From assembly GCF_000364705.1 (NCBI RefSeq), contig NZ_AQOH01000015.1, positions 1 through 59,344 of the forward strand: DNA of 59,344 bases. Direction: 5' to 3'. Below are positions 52,780-59,344 of this stretch, one piece after another. Position 1 is the first letter of the stretch. Each line of letters opens with the position of its first letter. A program made the position numbers and the translations under genes. Below the pieces are notes generated by a model that made no database searches, was not told where the DNA came from, and saw only the letters and a program-made list of their open reading frames with translations. This DNA comes from Pseudomonas fuscovaginae SE-1. Its GTDB lineage: Bacteria > Pseudomonadota > Gammaproteobacteria > Pseudomonadales > Pseudomonadaceae.

Positions 52780-53891
52780 TGGCGGCGATCGATTCCCTTT
52801 CGAACCGTGCCTTCCTGGCCCGCCTCGACGCCGCCCGGCAGGATGCCCGGGCGCAGCCCGACACCGAATCGAATGACCCGGATGCGAACCCGGTGGCACT
52901 GTTGCAGCGCTTTATCCAGAACAGCGACGAGATGTCCGCGGCACTGGCGCGTTTTCGCCAGCGCCGGCATTTCGAGCTCAAGGCTGAAAACCGGCCGGAG
53001 AGCTTCGAGTCGGTCCTCGACGAGGATGTGCTGCCCAAGGCCCGTCAGGTGCTGGCGCTGGCCCAGTCGACGGACAAGCCTGTCGAGTGGCTGTTGCAGG
53101 CAGCCCGTGGGTTATTCCCCGATGACAGCGATCTGGTGCTGGTACTGCGTGAACTGCTGCGACGCGGCAAGCTGCACGCTGACACCCGCCAGCGCCTGGA
53201 ACAGTTGCTGGAAACCGTGGTCGCCCAGGCGTCGCCCCGGCGACTCAAGGCCGGTATCAACAGTGCGCTGAAAGCCCGTTTGTTTGGCCAGGCGATGGCG
53301 TTGCGCGCCGGGCTGCTGCGCGAGGCCTACCGCGACTACCTGGAGAGCGAAGCCGCGGCGGTCGCCTGCTACGAGGACTGGGTGGCCCTGTTCGGTGCCG
53401 GGCGGCGGGCCACGGTGCTGGCCTTCATCGAGGCGGCGCTGCTGACGGATATCGCCGCCCAGGACCCCAGTTGCTCGCGCCAGGAGTTCGGCCCCCTGCT
53501 GGCCCGTCTCACCGATCTGAAACGCCTGCGTTCGGCCGATGCCGGGTTTGTCGCCAGGCTGTTGGGTGATGAACTGGTGTGCCGGTTCAACGACGAGGAA
53601 GCCGACTGGCTGGTGTTTTTCTTCGGTGTGCTCAGGTACCCCGGCGAGCTCGACCAGCTGTTGTCCGGGGTGTTCGGCGAACGGTTGCTGCTGGCGCTGT
53701 ACCGCGAGCGTTCGGCACTGCTGCAGGTGGTGCGGCGGGCCTGCCTGCGGCTGCCCCACGAGCTGTTCGCCGAGGGTGACGCCCCGCAGCAGTTGGCGCA
53801 ACGGTTTCTTGCGCTGGCCGAAGGGGTGCTGGTCCATGAGCAGATCGAGCGGCGGCGCGGCGTGTCGCCGATTGACGCGTCGGGAAACTAG
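52779..53891 (+). CDS. sctW: T3SS gatekeeper SctW (InvE/MxiC family)
   Basis: 370 residues, the size of InvE/MxiC. All-helical: an N-terminal disordered part (ARQDARAQPDTESNDPD), then VALLQRFIQNSDEMSAALARF and ESVLDEDVLPKARQVLALAQ, and repeats of X-bundle helices to the C-terminus (QLAQRFLALAEGVLVHEQIE). Plugs or sorts the export gate so that translocators leave before effectors. Order sctC-sctW-sctV is diagnostic of the SPI-1/Mxi-Spa family. Confidence 0.88.
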   Translation: MAAIDSLSNRAFLARLDAARQDARAQPDTESNDPDANPVALLQRFIQNSDEMSAALARFRQRRHFELKAENRPESFESVLDEDVLPKARQVLALAQSTDKPVEWLLQAARGLFPDDSDLVLVLRELLRRGKLHADTRQRLEQLLETVVAQASPRRLKAGINSALKARLFGQAMALRAGLLREAYRDYLESEAAAVACYEDWVALFGAGRRATVLAFIEAALLTDIAAQDPSCSRQEFGPLLARLTDLKRLRSADAGFVARLLGDELVCRFNDEEADWLVFFFGVLRYPGELDQLLSGVFGERLLLALYRERSALLQVVRRACLRLPHELFAEGDAPQQLAQRFLALAEGVLVHEQIERRRGVSPIDASGN

Positions 53892-53897
53892 CCGGCC

Positions 53898-55952
53898 ATG
53901 CCCGATCGATTCCTGCGCGCGGTCTCGGCCCGCCCCGAACTGCTGATCCTGTCGCTGATGGTGATGATCATCGCGATGCTGATCATTCCCCTGCCGACGT
54001 CCCTGGTGGATTTCCTGATCGGCCTGAACATCGTCATTTCGCTGCTGATCTTCATGGGCTCGTTCTACATCGAACGCATCCTTGGCTTTTCCACCTTCCC
54101 GGCCCTGCTGCTGCTGACCACGCTGTTCCGCCTGGCGCTGTCGATCAGTACCAGCCGGTTGATCCTGACCCAGGCGGATGCCGGCGAGATCATCGCCTCG
54201 TTCGGCGAGTTCGTGATCGGCGAGAACCTGGTGGTGGGCTTCGTGATCTTCGCGATCGTCACCGTGGTGCAGTTCATCGTCATCACCAAGGGCTCGGAGC
54301 GGGTCGCCGAAGTGGCGGCGCGCTTTTCCCTGGACGGCATGCCGGGCAAGCAGATGAGCATTGACGGTGACCTCAAGGCCGGTGCCATCGACGCCGACCA
54401 GGCACGCGAGAAGCGCAACGTGCTGGAGCGCGAGAGCCAGCTCTACGGCTCCTTCGACGGGGCGATGAAGTTCATCAAGGGCGATGCGATTGCCGGAATC
54501 ATCATCATCTTCGTCAACTTTCTCGGCGGCATCGCCATCGGGGTCGGCCAGTTGGGCATGGACTTCGGCGCGGCCCTGTCGATCTACACCCTGCTGACCA
54601 TCGGCGACGGCCTGGTGGCGCAGATCCCGGCGCTGCTGATCGCCATCGGCGCCGGTTTCATCGTCACCCGGGTCAATGGCGACGAGGCCAACCTGGGGCG
54701 CAACATGCTCACGCAGATGTTCGCCAACCCGTTCGTGGTCGGGGTCACCGCCTTGCTGGCGGTGGCGGTCGGGACCTTGCCGGGGTTTCCGCTGGGGACC
54801 TTCGTGGTGATTGCCGCGGTGCTGGCGCTGGTGGTGTTCCTGCGCTGGCGCAAGCCACGTGCCGCCGTTGGCGAGGCCCGGCAGGGCGAGTTGCCGACGC
54901 CGGCGGAGCCATTGGCGGATGGCGAACTGGGGCTGCTGGACAGCGTCGACGAGATCGCCACCGAGACCGTGGCACTGATCCTTCTGGTGCCCACGGTGCG
55001 GCTGGACGAGTTGCGTGCGGCGAGGATCGCCGAACGCTTTCGCAGCCAGTTCTTCGTCGATTACGGGCTGAAGATCCCACTGCCGCAATTGCGCGCCTCC
55101 GAGCTGCTGCCTGGCCACCAGGTCGCGGTGTTGATCAACGAAGTGCGTGCCGACCAGTTCGATATCCATTTCGATCACTGGCGGATCCTCGACTATTCGC
55201 CGGAACTGGCCGCCATGGGCCTGCCGCTGGTCCGCGGGCGCGACAGCAACAACCTGGAAAGCATCTGGATCGCCGCGGCCGGCAAGGGCACCGTCGGCGA
55301 GCTGGGCTATCGGTTGCGAGCCGCCTACGACGAGTGCTACCGCTGCCTGGTGATCCTGCTGGCGCGCAACATCAACGAGTTCTTCGGCGTGCAGGAAACC
55401 AAGGCGCTGCTGGACGAAATGGAAGGGCGCTACCCGGACCTGCTCAAGGAGGTCTATCGCCACGTCACCGTGCAGAAGATCGCCGAGATCCTCCAGCGCC
55501 TGGTCGGCGAGCGGATCTCCGTGCGCAACCTGAAGCTGATCCTCGAATCCCTGGCCCACTGGGCATCCAGGGAAAAGGACAGCATCGCTCTGGTCGAGCA
55601 TGTGCGTGGCGGCCTGGGACGCTACATCAGCAACAAGTTCGCCCACGGCAACGACCTGCGCGTGCTGTTGCTGTCAGCGGAGTTCGAGGACGTAGTGCGC
55701 CAGGGCATCCGCCAGACCTCCAGCGGCAGCTTTCTCAATCTGGAGCCGGCGCAATCCGAGGACCTGATCGATCGGCTGAGCCTGGGCCTGGAAGGCCTGC
55801 ATGTGCCGCAGAAAGACCTGGTGCTGCTGTGCTCGGTGGATGTGCGGCGCTATATCAAGAAACTGGTCGAAGGACGATTTCGCGAGTTGGACGTCATGTC
55901 CTTCGGCGAGATCAGCGAGACCGTTTCCGTCAATGTCATCAAGACCCTGTGA
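53898..55952 (+). CDS. sctV: T3SS export apparatus gate SctV (InvA/MxiA family)
   Basis: 684 residues, 7 bp after sctW. N-terminal half holds about eight TM helices (LLILSLMVMIIAMLIIPLP, LIGLNIVISLLIFMGSFYIE, FALLLLTTLFRLALSIS-like). The FHIPEP loop is intact: VAEVAARFSLDGMPGKQMSI, then DADQAREKRNVLERESQLYG. The C-terminal cytoplasmic domain (IATETVALILLVPTVRLDEL onwards) forms the nonameric ring that receives chaperone-substrate complexes. Inner-membrane core of the injectisome. Confidence 0.97.
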   Translation: MPDRFLRAVSARPELLILSLMVMIIAMLIIPLPTSLVDFLIGLNIVISLLIFMGSFYIERILGFSTFPALLLLTTLFRLALSISTSRLILTQADAGEIIASFGEFVIGENLVVGFVIFAIVTVVQFIVITKGSERVAEVAARFSLDGMPGKQMSIDGDLKAGAIDADQAREKRNVLERESQLYGSFDGAMKFIKGDAIAGIIIIFVNFLGGIAIGVGQLGMDFGAALSIYTLLTIGDGLVAQIPALLIAIGAGFIVTRVNGDEANLGRNMLTQMFANPFVVGVTALLAVAVGTLPGFPLGTFVVIAAVLALVVFLRWRKPRAAVGEARQGELPTPAEPLADGELGLLDSVDEIATETVALILLVPTVRLDELRAARIAERFRSQFFVDYGLKIPLPQLRASELLPGHQVAVLINEVRADQFDIHFDHWRILDYSPELAAMGLPLVRGRDSNNLESIWIAAAGKGTVGELGYRLRAAYDECYRCLVILLARNINEFFGVQETKALLDEMEGRYPDLLKEVYRHVTVQKIAEILQRLVGERISVRNLKLILESLAHWASREKDSIALVEHVRGGLGRYISNKFAHGNDLRVLLLSAEFEDVVRQGIRQTSSGSFLNLEPAQSEDLIDRLSLGLEGLHVPQKDLVLLCSVDVRRYIKKLVEGRFRELDVMSFGEISETVSVNVIKTL

Positions 55953-55966
55953 AGGAAAAAGTACCC

Positions 55967-56374
55967 ATGCAGAATATGGATATCGCCGAACGCCTGCGGG
56001 CCGCGCTGTTGTACAGCGGTTGCACCGATACGCAACTGGGACGCTTCGACGGCCACAGTACCATCGAGCTGGAAATGAAGGAGCAGCCCAATATATGCCT
56101 TGACGTGATTGACGGTGACGTCTGGCTGTGGAGCGTGCTGGCGCAGATGACGCCTTCGACCTTCAGCTACAGCGCCAAGGCGCTGCTGCGTTATCTGCTC
56201 AAGGGCAATGCCGACGCGCGCACCGGCCAATTGCAGCTGTTCGAGGCCAATGGGCAGCTCGAGGTGCGACTGATGCTGGGCGAGCCGGCGCTGGCCAGCG
56301 ACCAGTCGTTTGCCGAGGCGATCGACGGGTTCATGCGCGACACCGAGGAACTATGTCACATCATTCGCCAGTGA
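55967..56374 (+). CDS. invB: InvB/SpaK-type secretion chaperone
   Basis: 135 residues, the length of InvB; ATG at 55967 with GAAGGA upstream. Class I chaperone fold: an N-terminal helix [16 protein letters not shown], then strands [25 protein letters not shown] and [17 protein letters not shown] and a C-terminal helix [19 protein letters not shown]. It lies between sctV and sctN exactly as invB does between invA and invC. Expected to hold effectors or the gatekeeper for export. Overlaps sctN by 22 bp. Confidence 0.85.
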   Translation: MQNMDIAERLRAALLYSGCTDTQLGRFDGHSTIELEMKEQPNICLDVIDGDVWLWSVLAQMTPSTFSYSAKALLRYLLKGNADARTGQLQLFEANGQLEVRLMLGEPALASDQSFAEAIDGFMRDTEELCHIIRQ

Positions 56375-57660
56375 GCGTGCTGCGGCTCGAACGCCGCGGT
56401 GCCCATCCGCGGCGGCTGAATGGTCCGTTGATCGAGGCGGCGTTGCATGGGGTATCCATCGGCGAAGTCTGCGAGGTGCGTCGGCACTGGGCTTCGAGTG
56501 AACAGTTGGCACGTGCCCAGGTGATAGGCTTCAAGCCCGATGTGGTGGTGCTCAGCCTGCTCGGTGAGGCGCGTGGGTTGTCGCGCGAGTCGATGATCGT
56601 ACCGACCGGCTCGACGTTGCGCCTGTATTGCAGCGCCGGGATGCTCGGCAGCGTGCTTGACGCCCGCGGCAGTATTGTCGAGCGCCTGGCCCCGGCGGTG
56701 GGGTTCGACGGCGCGGATTACCCGGTGGATGCCGACCCGCCGTCCTACCAGCAGCGGCGCCCGGTGAGCGAGCCTCTGATGACCGGTATCCGCGCGATCG
56801 ACGGCCTGCTGACCTGCGGTGTCGGCCAGCGCATGGGCATCTTCGCCGCCGCCGGTTCGGGCAAGACCTCGCTGATCAACATGCTGATCAGCCACACCGA
56901 TGCCGACGTGTTCGTCATCGGCCTGATCGGTGAGCGTGGGCGTGAGGTGACGGAGTTCATCGAACATCTGCGCCACAGTCACAATCGCGCGCGTTGCGTG
57001 GTGGTCTACGCCACCTCCGACCTGTCCTCGGTGGACCGTTGCAACGCGGCCCTGCAGGCGACCGCGGTCGCCGAGTACTTTCGCGACCAGGGGCACTGTG
57101 TGGTGCTCCTGCTCGACTCGCTGACCCGCTATGCCCGTGCCCGGCGCGACCTGGCCCTGGCGGCTGGCGAGATGCCGGCGCGGCGCGGCTACCCGGCCTC
57201 GGTCTTCGATGCCTTGCCGCGCCTGCTCGAACGCCCCGGGCACACCGCGCGCGGCAGCATCACCGCGTACTACACGGTGCTGCTGGAAAGCGACGACGAG
57301 CCTGATCCCATTGCCGAAGAGATCCGTTCGATCCTCGACGGGCACATCTACCTGAGCCGCAGCCTGGCCGCCAAGGGCCATTTCCCGGCGATCGACGTGC
57401 TGCGCAGCACCAGCCGGGTGGCACAGCAGGTGACCGACGAGACGACCCGGCGCCTGGCGGCCGCGACCCGCGAGGTGCTGGCACGGCTGGAGACATTGCA
57501 GGTCTTTCTCGATCTGGGCGAGTACAGCCCGGGGGCCGACGCGGCCAATGACCAGGCCATGGCCTGTCGTGACGAGCTGCAGGCCTGGTTGCGCCAGGCC
57601 TGCGACGAGCCGAGCCAGCCGGACGAGACCCTGAGGAGCTTGCATGAGCTCATTGGCTGA
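56353..57660 (+). CDS. sctN: T3SS ATPase SctN (InvC/Spa47 family)
   Basis: 435 residues from the ATG at 56353 inside the end of the chaperone gene; the frame upstream to 56128 is an artefact. F1-type ATPase: [21 protein letters not shown]-terminal barrel, [20 protein letters not shown], Walker [10 protein letters not shown] with Lys171, [15 protein letters not shown] catalytic Glu, Walker [38 protein letters not shown] and C-terminal [13 protein letters not shown]. Cytoplasmic hexamer that strips chaperones and unfolds substrates. Confidence 0.97.
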   Translation: MSHHSPVSVLRLERRGAHPRRLNGPLIEAALHGVSIGEVCEVRRHWASSEQLARAQVIGFKPDVVVLSLLGEARGLSRESMIVPTGSTLRLYCSAGMLGSVLDARGSIVERLAPAVGFDGADYPVDADPPSYQQRRPVSEPLMTGIRAIDGLLTCGVGQRMGIFAAAGSGKTSLINMLISHTDADVFVIGLIGERGREVTEFIEHLRHSHNRARCVVVYATSDLSSVDRCNAALQATAVAEYFRDQGHCVVLLLDSLTRYARARRDLALAAGEMPARRGYPASVFDALPRLLERPGHTARGSITAYYTVLLESDDEPDPIAEEIRSILDGHIYLSRSLAAKGHFPAIDVLRSTSRVAQQVTDETTRRLAAATREVLARLETLQVFLDLGEYSPGADAANDQAMACRDELQAWLRQACDEPSQPDETLRSLHELIG

Positions 57661-58099
57661 TATCGATCGCCTGCTGCGCTTTGGCGCCTGGCGTCTGCGC
57701 CGGGACGAGACGGCATTGCTGCGGCTGCGGCAGCGCCGGGTGCGGTTGCTGCGCGAACTGTCGGCGCTGGATGAGCAGGAGGGCTCGCTGCGGGCCCTGC
57801 TCGGCAGTCATCGCGCCGAGAACTGCGTGCTCGATCACTGGCAGTTGCTGGAGACCCTTCGGCGCCAGGCGGCCATTCGCCGGCAGATCCAGATACTGGA
57901 GCTGGAGCGCCAGCCGCTGCATGAGCAGCGTGTGCAACTGGAGCAGCAGGTGCGGCAGTGCCAGCAGGCGCTGGAGTCGATGCGGCGCAAGCAGTCGAAG
58001 TATGCCGTCTTGCGTCAGCGCCTGGGCCACGAACTTCGGCTGCGGCGCTTGCGTCGCGATGAAGGTGAAGTCGATGAGTTGATAGGAATGAAACGATGA
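57644..58099 (+). CDS. sctO: T3SS stalk protein SctO (InvI/Spa13 family)
   Basis: 151 residues, overlapping sctN by 17 bp. Almost wholly coiled coil, rich in Leu, Arg, Gln and Glu: [20 protein letters not shown] ... [20 protein letters not shown] ... [20 protein letters not shown]. This matches the two-helix FliJ-like stalk that links the SctN hexamer to SctV. Assigned by position, length (InvI is about 147) and coiled-coil character, since sequence identity in this family is low. Confidence 0.85.
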   Translation: MSSLADIDRLLRFGAWRLRRDETALLRLRQRRVRLLRELSALDEQEGSLRALLGSHRAENCVLDHWQLLETLRRQAAIRRQIQILELERQPLHEQRVQLEQQVRQCQQALESMRRKQSKYAVLRQRLGHELRLRRLRRDEGEVDELIGMKR

Positions 58100-58923
58100 A
58101 CAGCATTTCACCGGTGTTACCCGTCGTTGAGCTCGTGCCGGAGGAGGGGATCGAAGGGTGGCGGCCGACGGGGCCGGACACCTCTGTCGTCGATGAAGAG
58201 TCATTACCCGAAGGGGTGGCCCTGCTACTGGCGGTGCTTGATCCACCGTCCAGGATGGCGAACCGTCCGGGAGGGCGGTCGACGGCGGCGGCCGGTCAGC
58301 ACGCCAACCTGGGCGACGTGCCTGGGGCGTTCCTGGACACCGCGAAACCCGCCGGGGTAGCGGCGGCGAAGAGCGTTGTGCCGATCGGTGATGACTTGTC
58401 CCGTGGCGAGAGAGACATCGTCGGCGCCGAGGGGCCGTTTCGTGGTGGACCGGCTGCCCCGGTACAAGGCGTAACGGTTGAAGAGGGGCCGGCCGTGGCC
58501 GCCGGCGAGAGTCCCGAGTCTGCCGAGGTTGTCCGGGAAGACGCAGCCCTGCGGGTCGTCGGCGAGCTCTCCCATGGCATCGCGCAGACCAGGTCCGAGA
58601 CCCTGGCCCCGTTGGCGCAGCCGTTGCTCGAAGGCGCGGCCGAGGAGCGGACTACGATGTCCGGGCAGCAGGAGGAGGCATCGCCGCAGTCGTGGGAGCA
58701 GGATGAGGAAACGAGTACCGAGTTCCTCCAGGTGCCTTTCAGCAACGAGCGAGCCCAGGGGCGGGTACTGGTCAGCCGGGACGGCACCGGGGAGCCCGGG
58801 TTGTTGATCCGCGCGAGCGGTCGGCAGGTGTTCGAGCAGCTCGCAGGACATTTCGATCAGGCCCGACAGCCGCACTGGCGGCTGGGTGATGTGCCCGGTA
58901 ATGACGGGACTGGCTCGCAGTGA
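58096..58923 (+). CDS. sctP: T3SS needle-length/substrate-switch protein SctP (InvJ/SpaN-like)
   Basis: 275 residues, starting within the sctO stop (ATGA). The first ~200 residues are low in aromatic residues and rich in Ala, Gly, Glu and Pro, apparently unstructured, as expected for a secreted ruler. The last ~70 (TEFLQVPFSNERAQGRVLVS...GLLIRASGRQVFEQLAGHF) look like a folded substrate-switch domain. Placed as SctP because InvJ/Spa32 occupies this slot between InvI and SpaO. Divergent sequence; the family match is by context more than by motifs. Confidence 0.75.
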   Translation: MNSISPVLPVVELVPEEGIEGWRPTGPDTSVVDEESLPEGVALLLAVLDPPSRMANRPGGRSTAAAGQHANLGDVPGAFLDTAKPAGVAAAKSVVPIGDDLSRGERDIVGAEGPFRGGPAAPVQGVTVEEGPAVAAGESPESAEVVREDAALRVVGELSHGIAQTRSETLAPLAQPLLEGAAEERTTMSGQQEEASPQSWEQDEETSTEFLQVPFSNERAQGRVLVSRDGTGEPGLLIRASGRQVFEQLAGHFDQARQPHWRLGDVPGNDGTGSQ

Positions 58924-59344
58924 CGCGATGGCGGCCAGGATTGCGCCGAGTCGATCCACTGGAGTATGCGCGCCGGCAGGCGGTCGAGCGTTGGCGGCTG
59001 GCGGGATACCGGGCCGATCTGCACGCGCCGCCGGTTGGCGGCGAATACCTGGAGTTCTGCGCCGAAGGACCTGGCGGCGGCTGGCAGGGCCTGCTCGACG
59101 CCCGTCAATGGCTCGCTGGCCTGTTGCCGACTTTGCCGGCCTTGCTGAAGACGCCGTGCGCCCTCGAACGGATCGTCGAGCTGTTCCGGGCCCTGGCACG
59201 TCCCGTGGAGGTGGGGCTGGAGGAGCTGGGTTACGAGCGGCAGGCATCGGTCGCGGTGAGCGGTGCGCAGGTATGGGATCGTCCTCTGCCGCGAATTGCC
59301 ACGACCCGGGGGCCGTTGTGGCTGTTGCGCCTGCCCGAGCCGCT
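58920..59344 (+). CDS. sctQ: T3SS sorting-platform protein SctQ (SpaO-like), 3' end outside window
   Basis: Starts at a GTG at 58920 overlapping the sctP stop (GTGA) and stays open to the last base (141 codons seen). Visible start VTRWRPGLRRVDPLEYARRQ, then WRLAGYRADLHAPPVGGEYL and LARPVEVGLEELGYERQASV. No cysteine-rich or TM features. Position after SctP matches SpaO in the order invJ-spaO, and the composition fits the N-terminal part of a SpaO/FliM-like C-ring protein whose conserved SpoA domains would lie beyond the window. Confidence 0.75.
   Translation, partial: MTRWRPGLRRVDPLEYARRQAVERWRLAGYRADLHAPPVGGEYLEFCAEGPGGGWQGLLDARQWLAGLLPTLPALLKTPCALERIVELFRALARPVEVGLEELGYERQASVAVSGAQVWDRPLPRIATTRGPLWLLRLPEP

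Noticed and set aside
53112..55646. Minus-strand frame of about 844 codons opposite sctW and sctV
   Set aside because: Gln/His/Asp-rich antisense product; sctV on the plus strand is unmistakable.

Overview
The window is Pseudomonas chromosome, most likely from the P. fluorescens lineage. It carries the genus markers oprI, oprF with sigX and the cmaX-cfrX-cmpX genes upstream, an AcnD/PrpF-type methylcitrate operon, REP palindromes of the 'gtgggagccggcttgc' type, and uniformly high-GC coding sequence. OprF has no cysteine, unlike the P. aeruginosa protein. Gene order in several blocks matches what I recall of P. aeruginosa (tesA/greB/oprI region; ppsR-ppsA-rraA-cmaX-cfrX-cmpX-sigX-oprF; kinase-nitrate transporter-nasT-nasS).

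Layout. 1-4.6 kb: the end of a DUF58/transglutaminase pair, a CHAD protein and a thioesterase. 4.7-9.6 kb: small membrane protein, chemoreceptor, TatD nuclease, MltF-type lytic transglycosylase, DoxX. 9.7-17.3 kb: GreB, an FtsX-type ABC exporter divergent from tesA, an L,D-transpeptidase convergent with the lipoprotein oprI, and a GNAT protein. 17.4-25.4 kb: DAHP synthase, PilZ protein, thioredoxin-like protein, PanE-like reductase, 5'-nucleotidase, universal stress protein, cysB, cysH, pabB. 25.6-28.6 kb: a three-gene envelope operon (retropepsin-like protease, inactive transglutaminase with 7 TM helices, ATP-grasp ligase). 28.9-36 kb: GntR regulator and the 2-methylcitrate cycle (prpB, prpC, acnD, prpF) for propionyl-CoA, interrupted by REP-type palindromes. 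36-45 kb: ppsR divergent from ppsA, hydrolase, rraA, then the cmaX-cfrX-cmpX-sigX-oprF envelope-stress locus.

45.2-50.3 kb is the nitrate-assimilation control block on the minus strand: nasS, nasT, an MFS nitrate transporter and a fused PP2C-phosphatase/Ser-Thr kinase. Both nasS and the transporter are preceded by a sigma-54 type -24/-12 element, a two-hairpin ANTAR target (hexaloops with A at 1 and G at 4) and a terminator hairpin that competes with the second ANTAR hairpin. NasT therefore probably controls its own operon as well as the transporter-kinase unit.

50.4 kb to the end, divergent from nasS, is the first part of a type III secretion operon of the Inv/Mxi-Spa (SPI-1) family, in the order invF, sctC, sctW, sctV, invB-type chaperone, sctN, sctO, sctP, sctQ. 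Starts and stops overlap throughout. The operon continues beyond the right edge. This is an unusual T3SS type for Pseudomonas (the Hrp and Psc types are better known) and is the main accessory element here.
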